DNA of 60,013 nt from Russula earlei (taxonomy: Eukaryota; Basidiomycota; Agaricomycetes; Russulales; Russulaceae): NCBI GenBank assembly GCA_025769875.1, contig JAGFNK010000327.1, positions 1 to 60,013 of the forward strand, written 5' to 3'. A program made the position numbers and the translations under genes. Below the pieces are notes generated by a model, which was not told where the DNA came from, searched no databases, and saw only the letters and a list, made by a program, of their open reading frames with translations. Shown here in pieces: positions 22,601 through 31,426 of this stretch (its first letter is position 1; every line of letters starts with the position of its first letter).

Positions 22601-23636
22601 TGAGTGCCTGTACGGCCCATTTGCACTCCGCATCCCACCAGGGTGCGGCATGGTGGTTGTGAGGGTGTCTAGGCTTGAGAGTGTCAGCGTTTGTCTGTTG
22701 GATGTCAGTCATGTATCTATCCACTTCTTCGTCTAGTTTCTCAGCGGTTGGGTGTGACGAGAGGGTCCAGGTTTCGCATCTCTCCTTGAAGGTTTTGATC
22801 CACGGTTCCTTTTGCTCTGGGTCCACTACGTATCTTAAGTCAGGGTTGTTCACTGTGGGCGCTGTGTCGGGAGTGTCGGGAGTGGTGGGGTTTCCTGTGA
22901 GCCGGAGCATGGCATGGTCTGAGCCGAGGGAGCCGGGCCAGTCAATCTTGAATCCGCTGAAGGTGGCACGTCTTACCGCTGCCATGTTGAACCAGGCGAG
23001 GTCTATTGTTGAGTCCCTTTCGTGAGCTGCTCCTCTGCGCGTGATCTCTCCGGGCGTGTTGGCTAGAGTAAGGAGGTTGGTTGCGGCCCAGTCCTCTATG
23101 CGGTTGGCCCAGTACGATTTGGGGTTTTCTGGTGGTGACCAGGTTGGGGAATGGGTGTTAAAATCCCCTATTATCAAAGTCGGGGTGGTCGGGTCGATGT
23201 CTAGTGAGGTTAGTGTTGCTAGAGCGGTGGCGTCTCTGATGTCGTGATAGTAGTTGATCACTCGCCAAGTTTCGTTGTCTAGCACAACGTCCACTACCTG
23301 TACACATGGATGTTTGCAGACGTCCATTCTTGTTACTGTTGTGAAGCTGGGGTCCAATTTGTCCGGTTGAGGTTTTCTCGCATAAGACATTACCTTGGGT
23401 TTTTGTCCGTCGTCAAGCCCTGGGTAGAGGAGCTCCCATGCTGGGGAGGCTGCCCCTCCCATCACGTCAACGCCGTCTCGGGCATTGTCTTTTCGTGCTG
23501 TTCCTATCCTGTCGTACCAAGGTTCCTGTATAAATAGTAAGTTAATTTCTGTGGCGCTATTCAAAAGTGCGTGGGTAACTGCGTTGCGCTTGCGCATGTT
23601 CACCGACGCTATATGTAGCGTTGGGTGTGCCATCAT
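19650..23636 (-). CDS. LINE ORF2: endonuclease / reverse transcriptase polyprotein (1328 aa)
   Basis: Enzyme of target-primed reverse transcription. Domain order: apurinic-type endonuclease (~1-260) with LLFIQEPWYD (catalytic Glu), TLIIGDFNTHSP (Asp/Asn) and LGSDHAMLRL (terminal Asp-His). The reverse transcriptase (~430-780) has FRPIALLECLGKLLEKIVAR, QFGGRNASSTIDAG, LLLFDIQGFFDNINHRRL, AGTPQGSPASPVLS and the active site LAMYIDDGAIF. An RNase H-like region (~950-1110) lacks the usual acidic residues: the YTDGS position reads YCSGV and the IxxDS position reads IFLPT. The C-terminal finger is CPCGEPLQTVEHVLLTC. ORF2 starts inside the ORF1 stop (ATGA overlap), suggesting termination-reinitiation. 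No stop or frameshift anywhere. Confidence 0.95.
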   Translation of the reverse strand: MMAHPTLHIASVNMRKRNAVTHALLNSATEINLLFIQEPWYDRIGTARKDNARDGVDVMGGAASPAWELLYPGLDDGQKPKVMSYARKPQPDKLDPSFTTVTRMDVCKHPCVQVVDVVLDNETWRVINYYHDIRDATALATLTSLDIDPTTPTLIIGDFNTHSPTWSPPENPKSYWANRIEDWAATNLLTLANTPGEITRRGAAHERDSTIDLAWFNMAAVRRATFSGFKIDWPGSLGSDHAMLRLTGNPTTPDTPDTAPTVNNPDLRYVVDPEQKEPWIKTFKERCETWTLSSHPTAEKLDEEVDRYMTDIQQTNADTLKPRHPHNHHAAPWWDAECKWAVQALKEAPNPEERKRAHKRLKSTVQAAKRQWANDYIDKAQLWEVATWRHGRKTTKVPPLRGPEGFANSHEEIADTLSQRFFAGERQEVEPHFPDDPVPLPQRELPTIHKQLITDLLQKVSGRSAPGPSGHSWTMIKWAWEANPEKLLGLLVNCLKAGHHPSVWKEALVCVIPKPNRADYTLAKNFRPIALLECLGKLLEKIVARIIYQDMARHKIVPTTQFGGRNASSTIDAGLTLLHDIQAAQQMGLKCGLLLFDIQGFFDNINHRRLTQVVENLGFAPEIVKWCDSFLTNRKVRLRFNGRASDPFDLEAGTPQGSPASPVLSILYTSPLLHKAKAWNQTALAMYIDDGAIFACNRDWTSVESALRLGYSECAKWLNKAGLNAEPEKTEVLFFRKQRECANPPNYIHLPLPSHNTYYRVKATDTIRYLGFFFDSRLTWKRHVEYMCNRARASLKALQLLGNSVRGLEQAKWRQVYLAICLPTLTYGHQLWYTGKQIGLVKKLQVVQNEAVKIIAGAFRTTPRDPLHQLLTILPMRIQLNKLTNNAAVRLHRTMTGSQLRRRLGGAWDTQPSHDAALPSPNSHRAKTTLSSLANRTNANSPRIEHFPNLPPGAPDWDGRVSMGKVTEPRQAEDRITIYCSGVKTNKGRTDNKQLGVATAVLYKTERILGRKEQVIGTTVTVEGTHLRSLTTGLEALAEYLDTRTTITPTNAHIFLPTRAAAELAISHKPHDEQAIALCHLKQIGEILNTHPQTNISLLWTSRNDKPPGAREARRLALETARMARTENLTEPLSLDEQKRKHNADAIAEWERSWHQLPRTSLAYRTALTKPPNGKPHPTAVAQKRTKCTNAGTHNNGNNRNNNTGQHDKFPRQFTSTFYRFITGHAFTGEYTQRFHTRHTPAQVACPCGEPLQTVEHVLLTCPQYHDARRRHLSTNGRPRNLAQLFDHPDRAQSTLSFLIETKACLKPRENWDPGGLRENREAQRHPT

Positions 23637-25907
23637 GGGGAAAGGTTGGGCTGGGCAGCGCTGCCTTGTGGGCGCGAGGGGGAGTGATGTGAGACGGCTG
23701 GGCCTTCATGACCTTGACTGAATGTAGTGTTGTGTATAGTGGGGGCGGTTGGCTCTGGTGCGCGGCGTGATGGGCCGGGCGTGGGGGGGCCAAACTGGAT
23801 GGACTTCTTTTTGGGTGTGAGCCCTGGCGTATCTGCCCTGGCTGGGGATTGGGGTTGAGACTGCATTCGATAGGCCGGGCCTGGGTCAGGGTTAAAGGTG
23901 TTGGCCTCTGCGAGGTCAAGTGCCGTATCCATGTCATCCTCGTTATCATAGTTAGGTATACTTTCCGCCCATTCACGGTACTCTTCTTCCCCGGTTTCAG
24001 GGTTAGTTTCTTTTCCCTTACCTTTGTTCTTTGCACGTATCGCCTTTCGTGGGGCCCTTGGTCTATAGCCTTCCCTGGCTGGGCAGGTTTCATCTCTGCA
24101 GTGGTGCCCGGTCATTCGGCAATTGAGGCATTTAAAGTGCGTACAGTCGCAGATGCCTGCGATCGTATGTTTCTTGGGGCACTTTTGGTCGTGCTCCTCG
24201 GATGTGTGGCCCGCCCCGCATATGTAACACCTCACTGAGTCTTTGCCCAACGGGCACGCCACAGATCTTTTTGTGTGTCCCAGGGCGTGGCACTTCGAGC
24301 ACTGGACTAGGGCAGGTTTGTCAATCCACTTACTGATTGAGACCTCCTTGCCGAAGAGAGCAGTGCGTCCTTTAAGGAGCGTATTTGTTACCGATCCGCC
24401 TGGGTCAGAAATAGCAAATGTGAGAGTGGAGTATGGCCCGTTTATGCGTTCGATAGGCTTAAGCCATCTCGGCTGCATGGAGAAGTGGGCTTTCATCAGC
24501 CCTGGGAGCAATTTTACCTCGTCATGTAGCTCGTCTGGTCGGAAGAGGATGCCATCGTTGTCTTTGACCGGAACGCCGTGTGCAAGGAAGCGAGTCCAGC
24601 CCATGGCGGGGCATAGCTGGCCCATTCCTTGGAAGGGTTGGAGGAGGAATGCCTCGTACGACATGATGTGGTCGAAGGCAATGGATCCCTCGAAAGAGAA
24701 GACGAAGTTACCTTTGCTTCGTGGGTGCACACTCCACCTACCTGCTTTTAAGGGAATGGGTTTGGCTACCGCCTTGCTCATACGGAGGCGGACCTCCCTG
24801 ACTATGGCATCTGCGGCCCTTGCACGTATGTTCTGCTCCACTATTTTGTCACCAAAGCCTCCGGAGCGCAAGACCGTTACTTCTGTGATGGTCGGTGCGC
24901 TGTGGCGTTTGGGTTTTTGTCCAGTGGGCTGACCTGGGTTGTTAGCTGCAGCCGCTGCCACCGTAGCATATGCTGCTGGGGTGATGATAGACATATCTAG
25001 TGCTGAATCAGCGGGGGTTGTACCCTTGTTCGTGCTTTTGGTCTTCCTCTGGTAAGAGACTCGGGTGAAGGCCGTTTCCGGCTTGTCTGTGCAGGTGGCC
25101 ACAGCTGGGGGGCGGGGGTCGCGGGCGGTGTTGGCTAGCGGTGGGTGCATGGGCGGCACCCTCTGTCTGGTGTTTGTGTTGGTGAGTGGTTCACGTTGTG
25201 ACTCACCTGTGATCGTGTTCTGTGGTGGGGGCATTGATAGCCTTTCCAGCGCTTCTAGGCGCGCTGCAAAGGGAGCCATGGCTCTCGTGACAGCTTGAGT
25301 GATCGCGTCAGCGTCTTGGAGCCTGCTGTCCTGTGGTTCAGTTAGTGGTCCGGGGTAAGTTTTACCTTTAGGGTTGGGTGTCGGGGATGGTTCCGCCCGC
25401 CTGGTGTTGGGGCGAGGAGTGGTGGGGGAGCGTGCCGTGTCTCGTCCCCTCGGTGTGCGGAGGGGGGAGCGCGTATTATTTGCGCCATGTGGGTGTGCTG
25501 GCTGTGGAGGTTGGGTAAGGGCAGAGGGCGGGACAGACCCAGATATGGTCCGCTTGCTACCTGCCTTAGGTGTCATTGGTGGTTTGCCTGTGGTGGCTTG
25601 CGCAGGGAGAGTGAGTCCCATCCCTTCGGCTGACTGCAGAAAATAAGTGAGATTTCTGTTTCTCGCGGCAGCGGCGATGTCTGATTCTTGCGCTGCTGCC
25701 CTTTGTTCCAACTGTCGTTCCTTCCATAGTCTCCACGTCTCTTCCACTTCCACTGTAGCCTTCTTGGCAGCCTTTTTCCGGTATTCCTCCAGGATGGTGG
25801 CGTGCTCATCATGATAGTCTGTGAGGTTTCCGGTGAGGTGGGTTGCTAAAAGGTTGGTGATGTTTGTCAGTTTGTGGAAGAATGTGGGAAGGTTCGGTGC
25901 TAGGGGT
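23633..25907 (-). CDS. LINE ORF1: zinc-knuckle RNA-binding protein, start missing
   Basis: Gag-like partner protein that coats the element RNA. The reading frame runs open from the very 5' end of the element (25907) to a TGA at 23633-23635 that overlaps the ORF2 ATG by four bases. No in-frame ATG exists before 25753 (only a GTG there), yet the upstream part (FFHKLTNITNLLATHL, ATILEEYRKKAAKKA) is clearly coding-like with a coiled-coil flavour, so the native start was lost by 5' truncation. A long Pro/Thr-rich middle is followed by three CCHC knuckles: CSKCHALGHTKRSVAC, CYICGAGHTSEEHDQKC and CLNCRMTGHHCRDETC. A basic stretch and a disordered tail end the protein. Confidence 0.9.
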
Positions 25908-25921
25908 CCGATCCTGACATG
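25908..25921. repeat. Target-site duplication, right copy (14 bp)
   Basis: Second copy of CCGATCCTGACATG, followed by T. It abuts the truncated 5' end of the LINE and defines the insertion point in the chitinase 3 upstream region. Confidence 0.93.
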
Positions 25922-26190
25922 TGAACGCTGTGGTCATTTTGCAAATGTGATCTCATTCAGTTCTCAAAATTTTGGTCAATCAGCTTGGAAGATTTGGCTT
26001 ACTGAATTGGATTATATCATAGAATGCCTACAAGCACTGGCACTTTGTCATCTACTGGACTAGCTCTTGAATCAGTGCCGAAACGGTTTCCAGGCATGCC
26101 ATGGACTCTTGTCCATTTATGGTTCGTACAGGCACATGGTTTGTTTCCAATCCACAAGCAACGAACGTGGACATGACATGACGGCTTTCA

Positions 26191-26200
26191 TATATAAAAT
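26191..26200 (+). promoter_or_regulatory. TATA box of chitinase 3
   Basis: TATATAAAAT 57 nt before the start codon, with the downstream CGTCTCAACGCG and CATACCTTTTCAACTAG shared with chitinase 2. The core promoter was duplicated with the gene and is not broken by the LINE. Confidence 0.7.
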
Positions 26201-26256
26201 CGTCTCAACGCGTGTTCCTTGGCCACCATACCTTTTCAACTAGCCACCTAGCCACT

Positions 26257-27839
26257 ATGAGGGCTTTTGTCGTTCTTTACATCTTCCTATTCACCCGTCT
26301 AAGCCAGGCCGCTTCCTCGAGCCTTTCCACTTCACACAGCAAACGTTCTCACTCTCTTCTCTCAAGGGAACGATCTAACAGTACCGTAACAAATTTCGTA
26401 GCTTCGGCATGGTATACTGCATGGCATAGCAACGACTTCCCTCTGTCGGCTGTCAGCTGGTCTAAGTACACTGCACTTAACTATGCCTTTGCGTAAGTGC
26501 GACCGACATCCCTTCGTGTGGGGTCTGATGCAAGGCTTCCTCAGGCTGACAACTTCGAGTCCCAACACTATCGGACTTTCGACATCGGACAAACAGTTAC
26601 TGCCCCAGTTTGTCCAGGCCTGCCACAGCCATGTATGTCCTGCAGGTCCCTTATTCGTTCATATGTCTTACAATATGCTAGGGCGTCCACGCTATTCTGT
26701 CCATCGGAGGTTGGACAGGCTCACGATACTTTTCAACTGCGGTAGCGAATTCGACGAATCGTAAAGCTTTTGCCAAGGCAGTCATGGGGGTGGTCACGAA
26801 GTACCATCTAGATGGGATTGATTTCGAGTGCGATCTTGCCTATTTTGTTTTCAGCCTTCTGTGGTCCTGATTTTTAACTCGATCTCAGCTGGGAGTATCC
26901 CGGTCGGCAAGGGATTGGTAACAATAAAGTATCGAAGAGCGACACTGCCAACTTCCTTTTATTCCTGCAAACCCTCCGCCTCCAGACTGGCGCCCAAAAT
27001 CTTATCATATCTGCTGCGGTCACACCGAGGACCTTCACTGGTTCGAACGGCAATCCCGTGACGGACGTGTCGGGGTTCGCAAAGGTTCTCAGTTACATCA
27101 GTTCGCCCCCTTTCGCCCTTTATCCTCGAACGACATTCCTCTGATGCCACAGCGTAGCGATTATGAACTATGATAATTTCGGTCCTTGGTCCCCAGTGGT
27201 TGGACCAAATTCGGCGTTGGATGACTCGTGCGTACCACCGCAGTTTCAAGATGGCTCGGCGAAGTCAGGTGTCAAGGCATGGACCGCTGCCGGCATGCCG
27301 GTTAATCAGATCGTCCTCGGCGTCCCATCATATGGACACTCCTACTTCGTAACCCAGAGCAATGCGTACAACTCGTCTCACCAGATTCATCCCTACGTAC
27401 CCTTCGACAGTTCTAAGCAACCCCCGGGAGACAAATGGAACCCTACGACCGGTGTGTTCGAATTCTGGGGCTTAATCGCCGGCGGGTTCCTCAATGCCGA
27501 TGGGACCGCGGCCAGTGGGATCAACTATGATTTCGATACGTGTAGCCAGACGGTGAGCGATCGACAAGGGACTCGAAATCGTTGACCTACTAATGACCTT
27601 GGAAATTAGCCTTACGTGTACAATCCCAAATCCGAGGTCATGGTCTCCTACGATAATGCTCACTCGTATGGTATGCCTCATTTTCTTTTTTTGCCTTTTG
27701 GATTTGTTATTCACATTCCCAAATAGCCGCGAAAGGTCAATTCATCAAGACCGCAGGCCTCCGCGGGTTCACAATGTGGGAAGCTGGCGGAGATTCGCAC
27801 GACATTCTGCTTGACGCCATACGTTCCTCGGCTATCTAA
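26257..27839 (+). CDS. Secreted GH18 chitinase, copy 3 (416 aa)
   Basis: Third GH18 chitinase. Exons: 26257-26492, 26545-26632, 26682-26827, 26889-27100, 27158-27552, 27610-27670, 27727-27839, 417 codons, with the same intron phases as copies 1 and 2. The signal peptide MRAFVVLYIFLFTRLSQA is almost identical to copy 2. Active-site blocks are AILSIGGWTGSRYF and LDGIDFDWEYP; unlike the other two copies it keeps the canonical second Asp of DxxDxDxE. Relative to copy 2 it lacks 13 codons in exon 5, around the VDACG...GGLFDFW segment, which removes one cysteine. MNYDNFGPWSPVVG, LGVPSYGHSYFV and FTMWEAGGDSHD follow. The frame is intact, so it is probably active, but the loop loss may change substrate binding or stability. 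Confidence 0.92.
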
Positions 27840-30800
27840 GCGGCTTACGAATGGACCTTCTTTGTCCTTTCATTAATACCCAGGATACCAATATTGAAAG
27901 ATAAGATATACGGTCCTTCGTTCTTCATTTGCTCTACAACCTCTGCAATATATCCTGTGGCGGTTGTTGGCACCACTCGGCTTTCTTCGGCTTCCTTGTT
28001 GTGCTGTGACCTTGGAGTTGCTTGAGGGTGGCGGACAGATTCGTTCTCATCGAGTCGACCAAACAACTAGGGTGGCCACGGGGGAGCAGGAGTGTAAGCG
28101 CCTTATCAGATACAACTGGCGAGTGTCTTTGGGTCGTTCGTTGATCGGCGAGTCAGCCCCATGCAAATTGTACTACTCCCGAAGCCGCGCTCATACCGGC
28201 GACGCAAGGTCGCCATGCCGCTCGTGCGACAAGCGCACAGATATTACAACCTGCGCCAGAATCTGTGTCAGGTGTAAGTTGCTCTGTTGAGAATGAATGA
28301 ATAGTGCCGCAGCACTGGAATGACATGTGTGAGACGGGGGTTTCTGCGGTTCTGGATCGAGGAAGATGTCGCGAACGCGCCCTTCTGGAGCCAACGGAGG
28401 CTTCGTGGCACATATTAACATGTGTAGGTTCTACTTTAGTGCGCGGGGGCACCTTAAGCGCAGTGCTCATTCTAGATCGCATTTCGTATACATGGCTAAG
28501 GCCTTCAACACTCGGAGAACTTCAGTGTTTGTGCCCCACACGCGAGACACGAGTTGGTGCATTAACTAGCTACTGAGGCGCCTTGAGAGAGAGCGCGAGC
28601 GCGTGTACAGAACAAAACCACCAAGCCCTTAACCCGGAAACATAGGATGCGCCGTTACGGACGCGCGGCACACGGACGGCGATGCAGAGGGAGGGGCGGG
28701 ATAGCACCAATCGGTTAGCGGATCGCTCGCCGAGATTTCTTGGTGGTGGGCATCGATTTTGTTGGAATCTCGGGGTTGTGTACTACTGCGCCCGCACGCC
28801 CAATCGCTGCTACCCAGCTTCCCCCCAGCCAGTTCCCCTTTTAAAAAAAAAATTAGTCCAAATACCCTGAAATTACAACCGGGAAACGCATGCGTATGGC
28901 CACTGGCAGGAACACGTTAGCTCAAGCGTTTTCCATTTTGGGCGCCGTTTTCCCGACAAATTAGCCATGATAATACATTTGGCGATGACTGGGGGTAAAG
29001 AGCATCCCAGTATACTATATCTCGTTTTCACATCGTATGGAACAATTGCATATCGAGAACAGAGGACCACCTGGGGAGAACCCCGCTCTAAATATTGGAT
29101 CTGTGAATGGAATGGCACCTCGACGATAACCTGAGCCTACTGACTCAGGGCTCAAGGAGAAAAAATACGACCCACCTTCCGGATCATCATTTTCCCATTT
29201 CTCTTCATGAAGACGGCACCAACGTTGCTGAGATGATTGATGACGTCCGTTGGGGGACTGAGGAATACGGGAGATAACACTTCGGCACCATCCAGCAGAA
29301 TCGTCCAGTCAGTTCATCAAAGGTTGGAGAGCACAACGTCGAAAGACATGGGTCCAGGGCACAACAAGGAAAACGGACATTTCGACGATCCTTGTGTGAC
29401 AATTGCGTCCGCAATCGCCAGGATGTGCGTGAACTGCCAGGGCACATATATTAGATACGTGCTTTGCCCATGAGGCCAACTGCAATGACATGCGGCACAA
29501 TCAGTATCTGCATCGTTTTTCTTGTGGAAACGTTATAACCCTGATCGCAATGTTCAGAATTGGAGGGTAGACGGGTCAGGTGGCACGGTTTGTGTGGCCT
29601 AGCGTACAGGTCTCTCCATCTCCATGAACATGTCTGTGTTTCCTCGTAGATGCGCCAAATTTAGAGCTGCTAGGTTTTCTTCTAGACGTGGGTTCCAGAA
29701 GAACATCGGATGAATCTGTCCATACAAGTATTGTGGACACCAGGACGATACGGGTTAGAATTGGGGTACTGAACCATCTTTCATGAAAACGTTTGGGGTT
29801 AGTATCACAAGCTCATTGGCAAGCCCACGGAGACGAGAGCTCGGCTGGAAAAAATGACCCACACCCGGTCCTTTCACCGGCGCATTAGCTGTTACCACGC
29901 TACCAAGAATAAAGCGCTATCCAAAAGACCGAAAAAAAAGGGAGATGACCTGTTAAGTTAAAGTGTTAATGGTATCACGTGGTATCACGTGGAGAGTAGA
30001 GAAGTTGCGTGAAAGGACTCCACTCACTCCACAATTGTACCCCGCTTTTGATGGCTCCACAACGCATGGTATCTCGCCGCGATTCCAATATGAACGAAGA
30101 GACCTTCTCCTGCCGTTCATCGCTTCTCTGAACATCCCAGACGTAGCCTAAGAATGGCGGGAGAAGCCCTCATTCAAGGTGTGCCGCGGTGGTTTTTCTC
30201 TGCGTCCGCGTGTATTGATGCTCGGCCCTCGGTACCTCTCTCAGGCTGTATATGTGTTGTGGCACCCAGTTAGCCGGACTATATGGTGGAGCTCCCCTGA
30301 AGAGATATCTGCCTATCGCATTTAGGCTTGAGTTCTCTGGGTCGGCACAATGACACCATAGATCGTGTGAGTATACATCGACCTCTTTCATTGTGTGGCT
30401 ACTAGAAAATCTGCCAACGTCTCACGGTTCTTGAGGCGATCTCGTTGTCTTTTTCTTGTTCGGGATGATCCCCTGCCCCTCGAACTGCCTTTTACTCTTC
30501 TCGGGTTATCGTCGCTGTGACATGTTTAGCGACTGAATACCGTTTGCGGTGAAGATGACTGATAATGCCACATTGCACGTTCCAATCACACGCGCGTCTG
30601 TATGGGCACGATTGGAGCGAAGAAGCTACTCGAGCGTTTGGTGCTGGGGTGCCAATGACCTACTCGCGGTTCCCCGGGCCCCGGTATATTACACCTACCT
30701 GCACACAATCGCCGCCGTAGCCCTCCACCATTGAACGAGAGTCATCCTGAGCGGCATTGCGATTCATATTCCTGCAATTTTTCAAGCAAGGCTGAGATGC

Positions 30801-31426
30801 AAGGTAATTCCACGAACTGTTTGTATTCCGCATTAGCTTTGACATGGCCCACGCCGGCCTACTTCCATCCATGGCACTCGATCACCCGGTCCCTGGTATT
30901 CCTAGTGAGATTCAAATACTCTGTGGTGCTACGAGCGCGTTCATCTGAAATTGAAATATCTTGGGTGAATTAAGGACATGTCCGTCGCTCACGAGGTCTA
31001 CCGCGCTGTAAACCTTGTAGACCTCTGACTGTACAGGGCGTGGGTGGCGGACGACTCTTCATAGTACTCACCCATAAGTGTGGGGCTGCTGGGAGCTGGT
31101 GGGTAATTCCATGACCATCTTACCCACAGCATCTACACCTCACTGATGAGCCTTCACATGTACGTCGAGAGAGCTTCATTGTCACCATTCCTGAAGTAGC
31201 TAAGCTTCACATAGTCGTGTTCGATCCCTTCGTTATCACGTCTTCTCAATACTCTCTGGCTTCGTCCAGTCATTATTGCCTTGCCCACCCCTCTCCTCGA
31301 CTATGATTGGTGGTCCCTTGGAGGGCTTGTGGGAAGGAAGTCATCACGTACATCACCGGGGTACTATGTCGTTTTTACTCAGTGTCCATAACGACTATTG
31401 ACCAATCGGTTTTAGACCGGGTGACA
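27840..31426. other. 3.6 kb accessory spacer between chitinase 3 and F-box gene
   Basis: The first ~190 bp repeat the chitinase 2 downstream flank. A minus-strand frame at 28482-28153 contains SGAGCNICALVARAAW, reminiscent of the Cys-rich entry to fungal HET-type proteins, but is short and has no continuation, so it is at most a relic. 29040-29150 repeats 19020-19160. A short A run occurs at 28843-28851. The remainder to 31.4 kb shows no recognisable gene. Confidence 0.4.

Larger units (their letters stand above)
19457..25907 (-). mobile_element. LINE (non-LTR) retrotransposon, young, 5'-truncated, minus strand
   Basis: 6.45 kb autonomous-type non-LTR element. It shows a 39-nt T run (the 3' poly-A tail read on the plus strand) at 19457-19495, a short 3' UTR, ORF2 (EN-RT-RNase H-like-zinc finger), ORF1 (zinc-knuckle RNA-binding protein) and a perfect 14-15 bp target-site duplication. 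The ORF1 frame stays open to the last element base at 25907 with no ATG, which points to the 5' truncation typical of target-primed insertion. ORF2 is uninterrupted over 1328 codons, the tail is long and the flanking repeats are identical, so insertion was recent. Architecture fits the APE-type (I/jockey/Tad-like) group; the exact clade needs a tree. It sits about 335 bp upstream of chitinase 3. Confidence 0.95.

Noticed and set aside
19607..25646. Numerous plus-strand ORFs across the LINE
   Set aside because: Antisense shadows of ORF1/ORF2, which have clear domain signatures on the minus strand.
28153..28482. Minus-strand frame with GCNICALVARAAW resembling the start of HET-type incompatibility proteins
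   Set aside because: Too short, no HET domain or continuation nearby; similarity is a few residues only.
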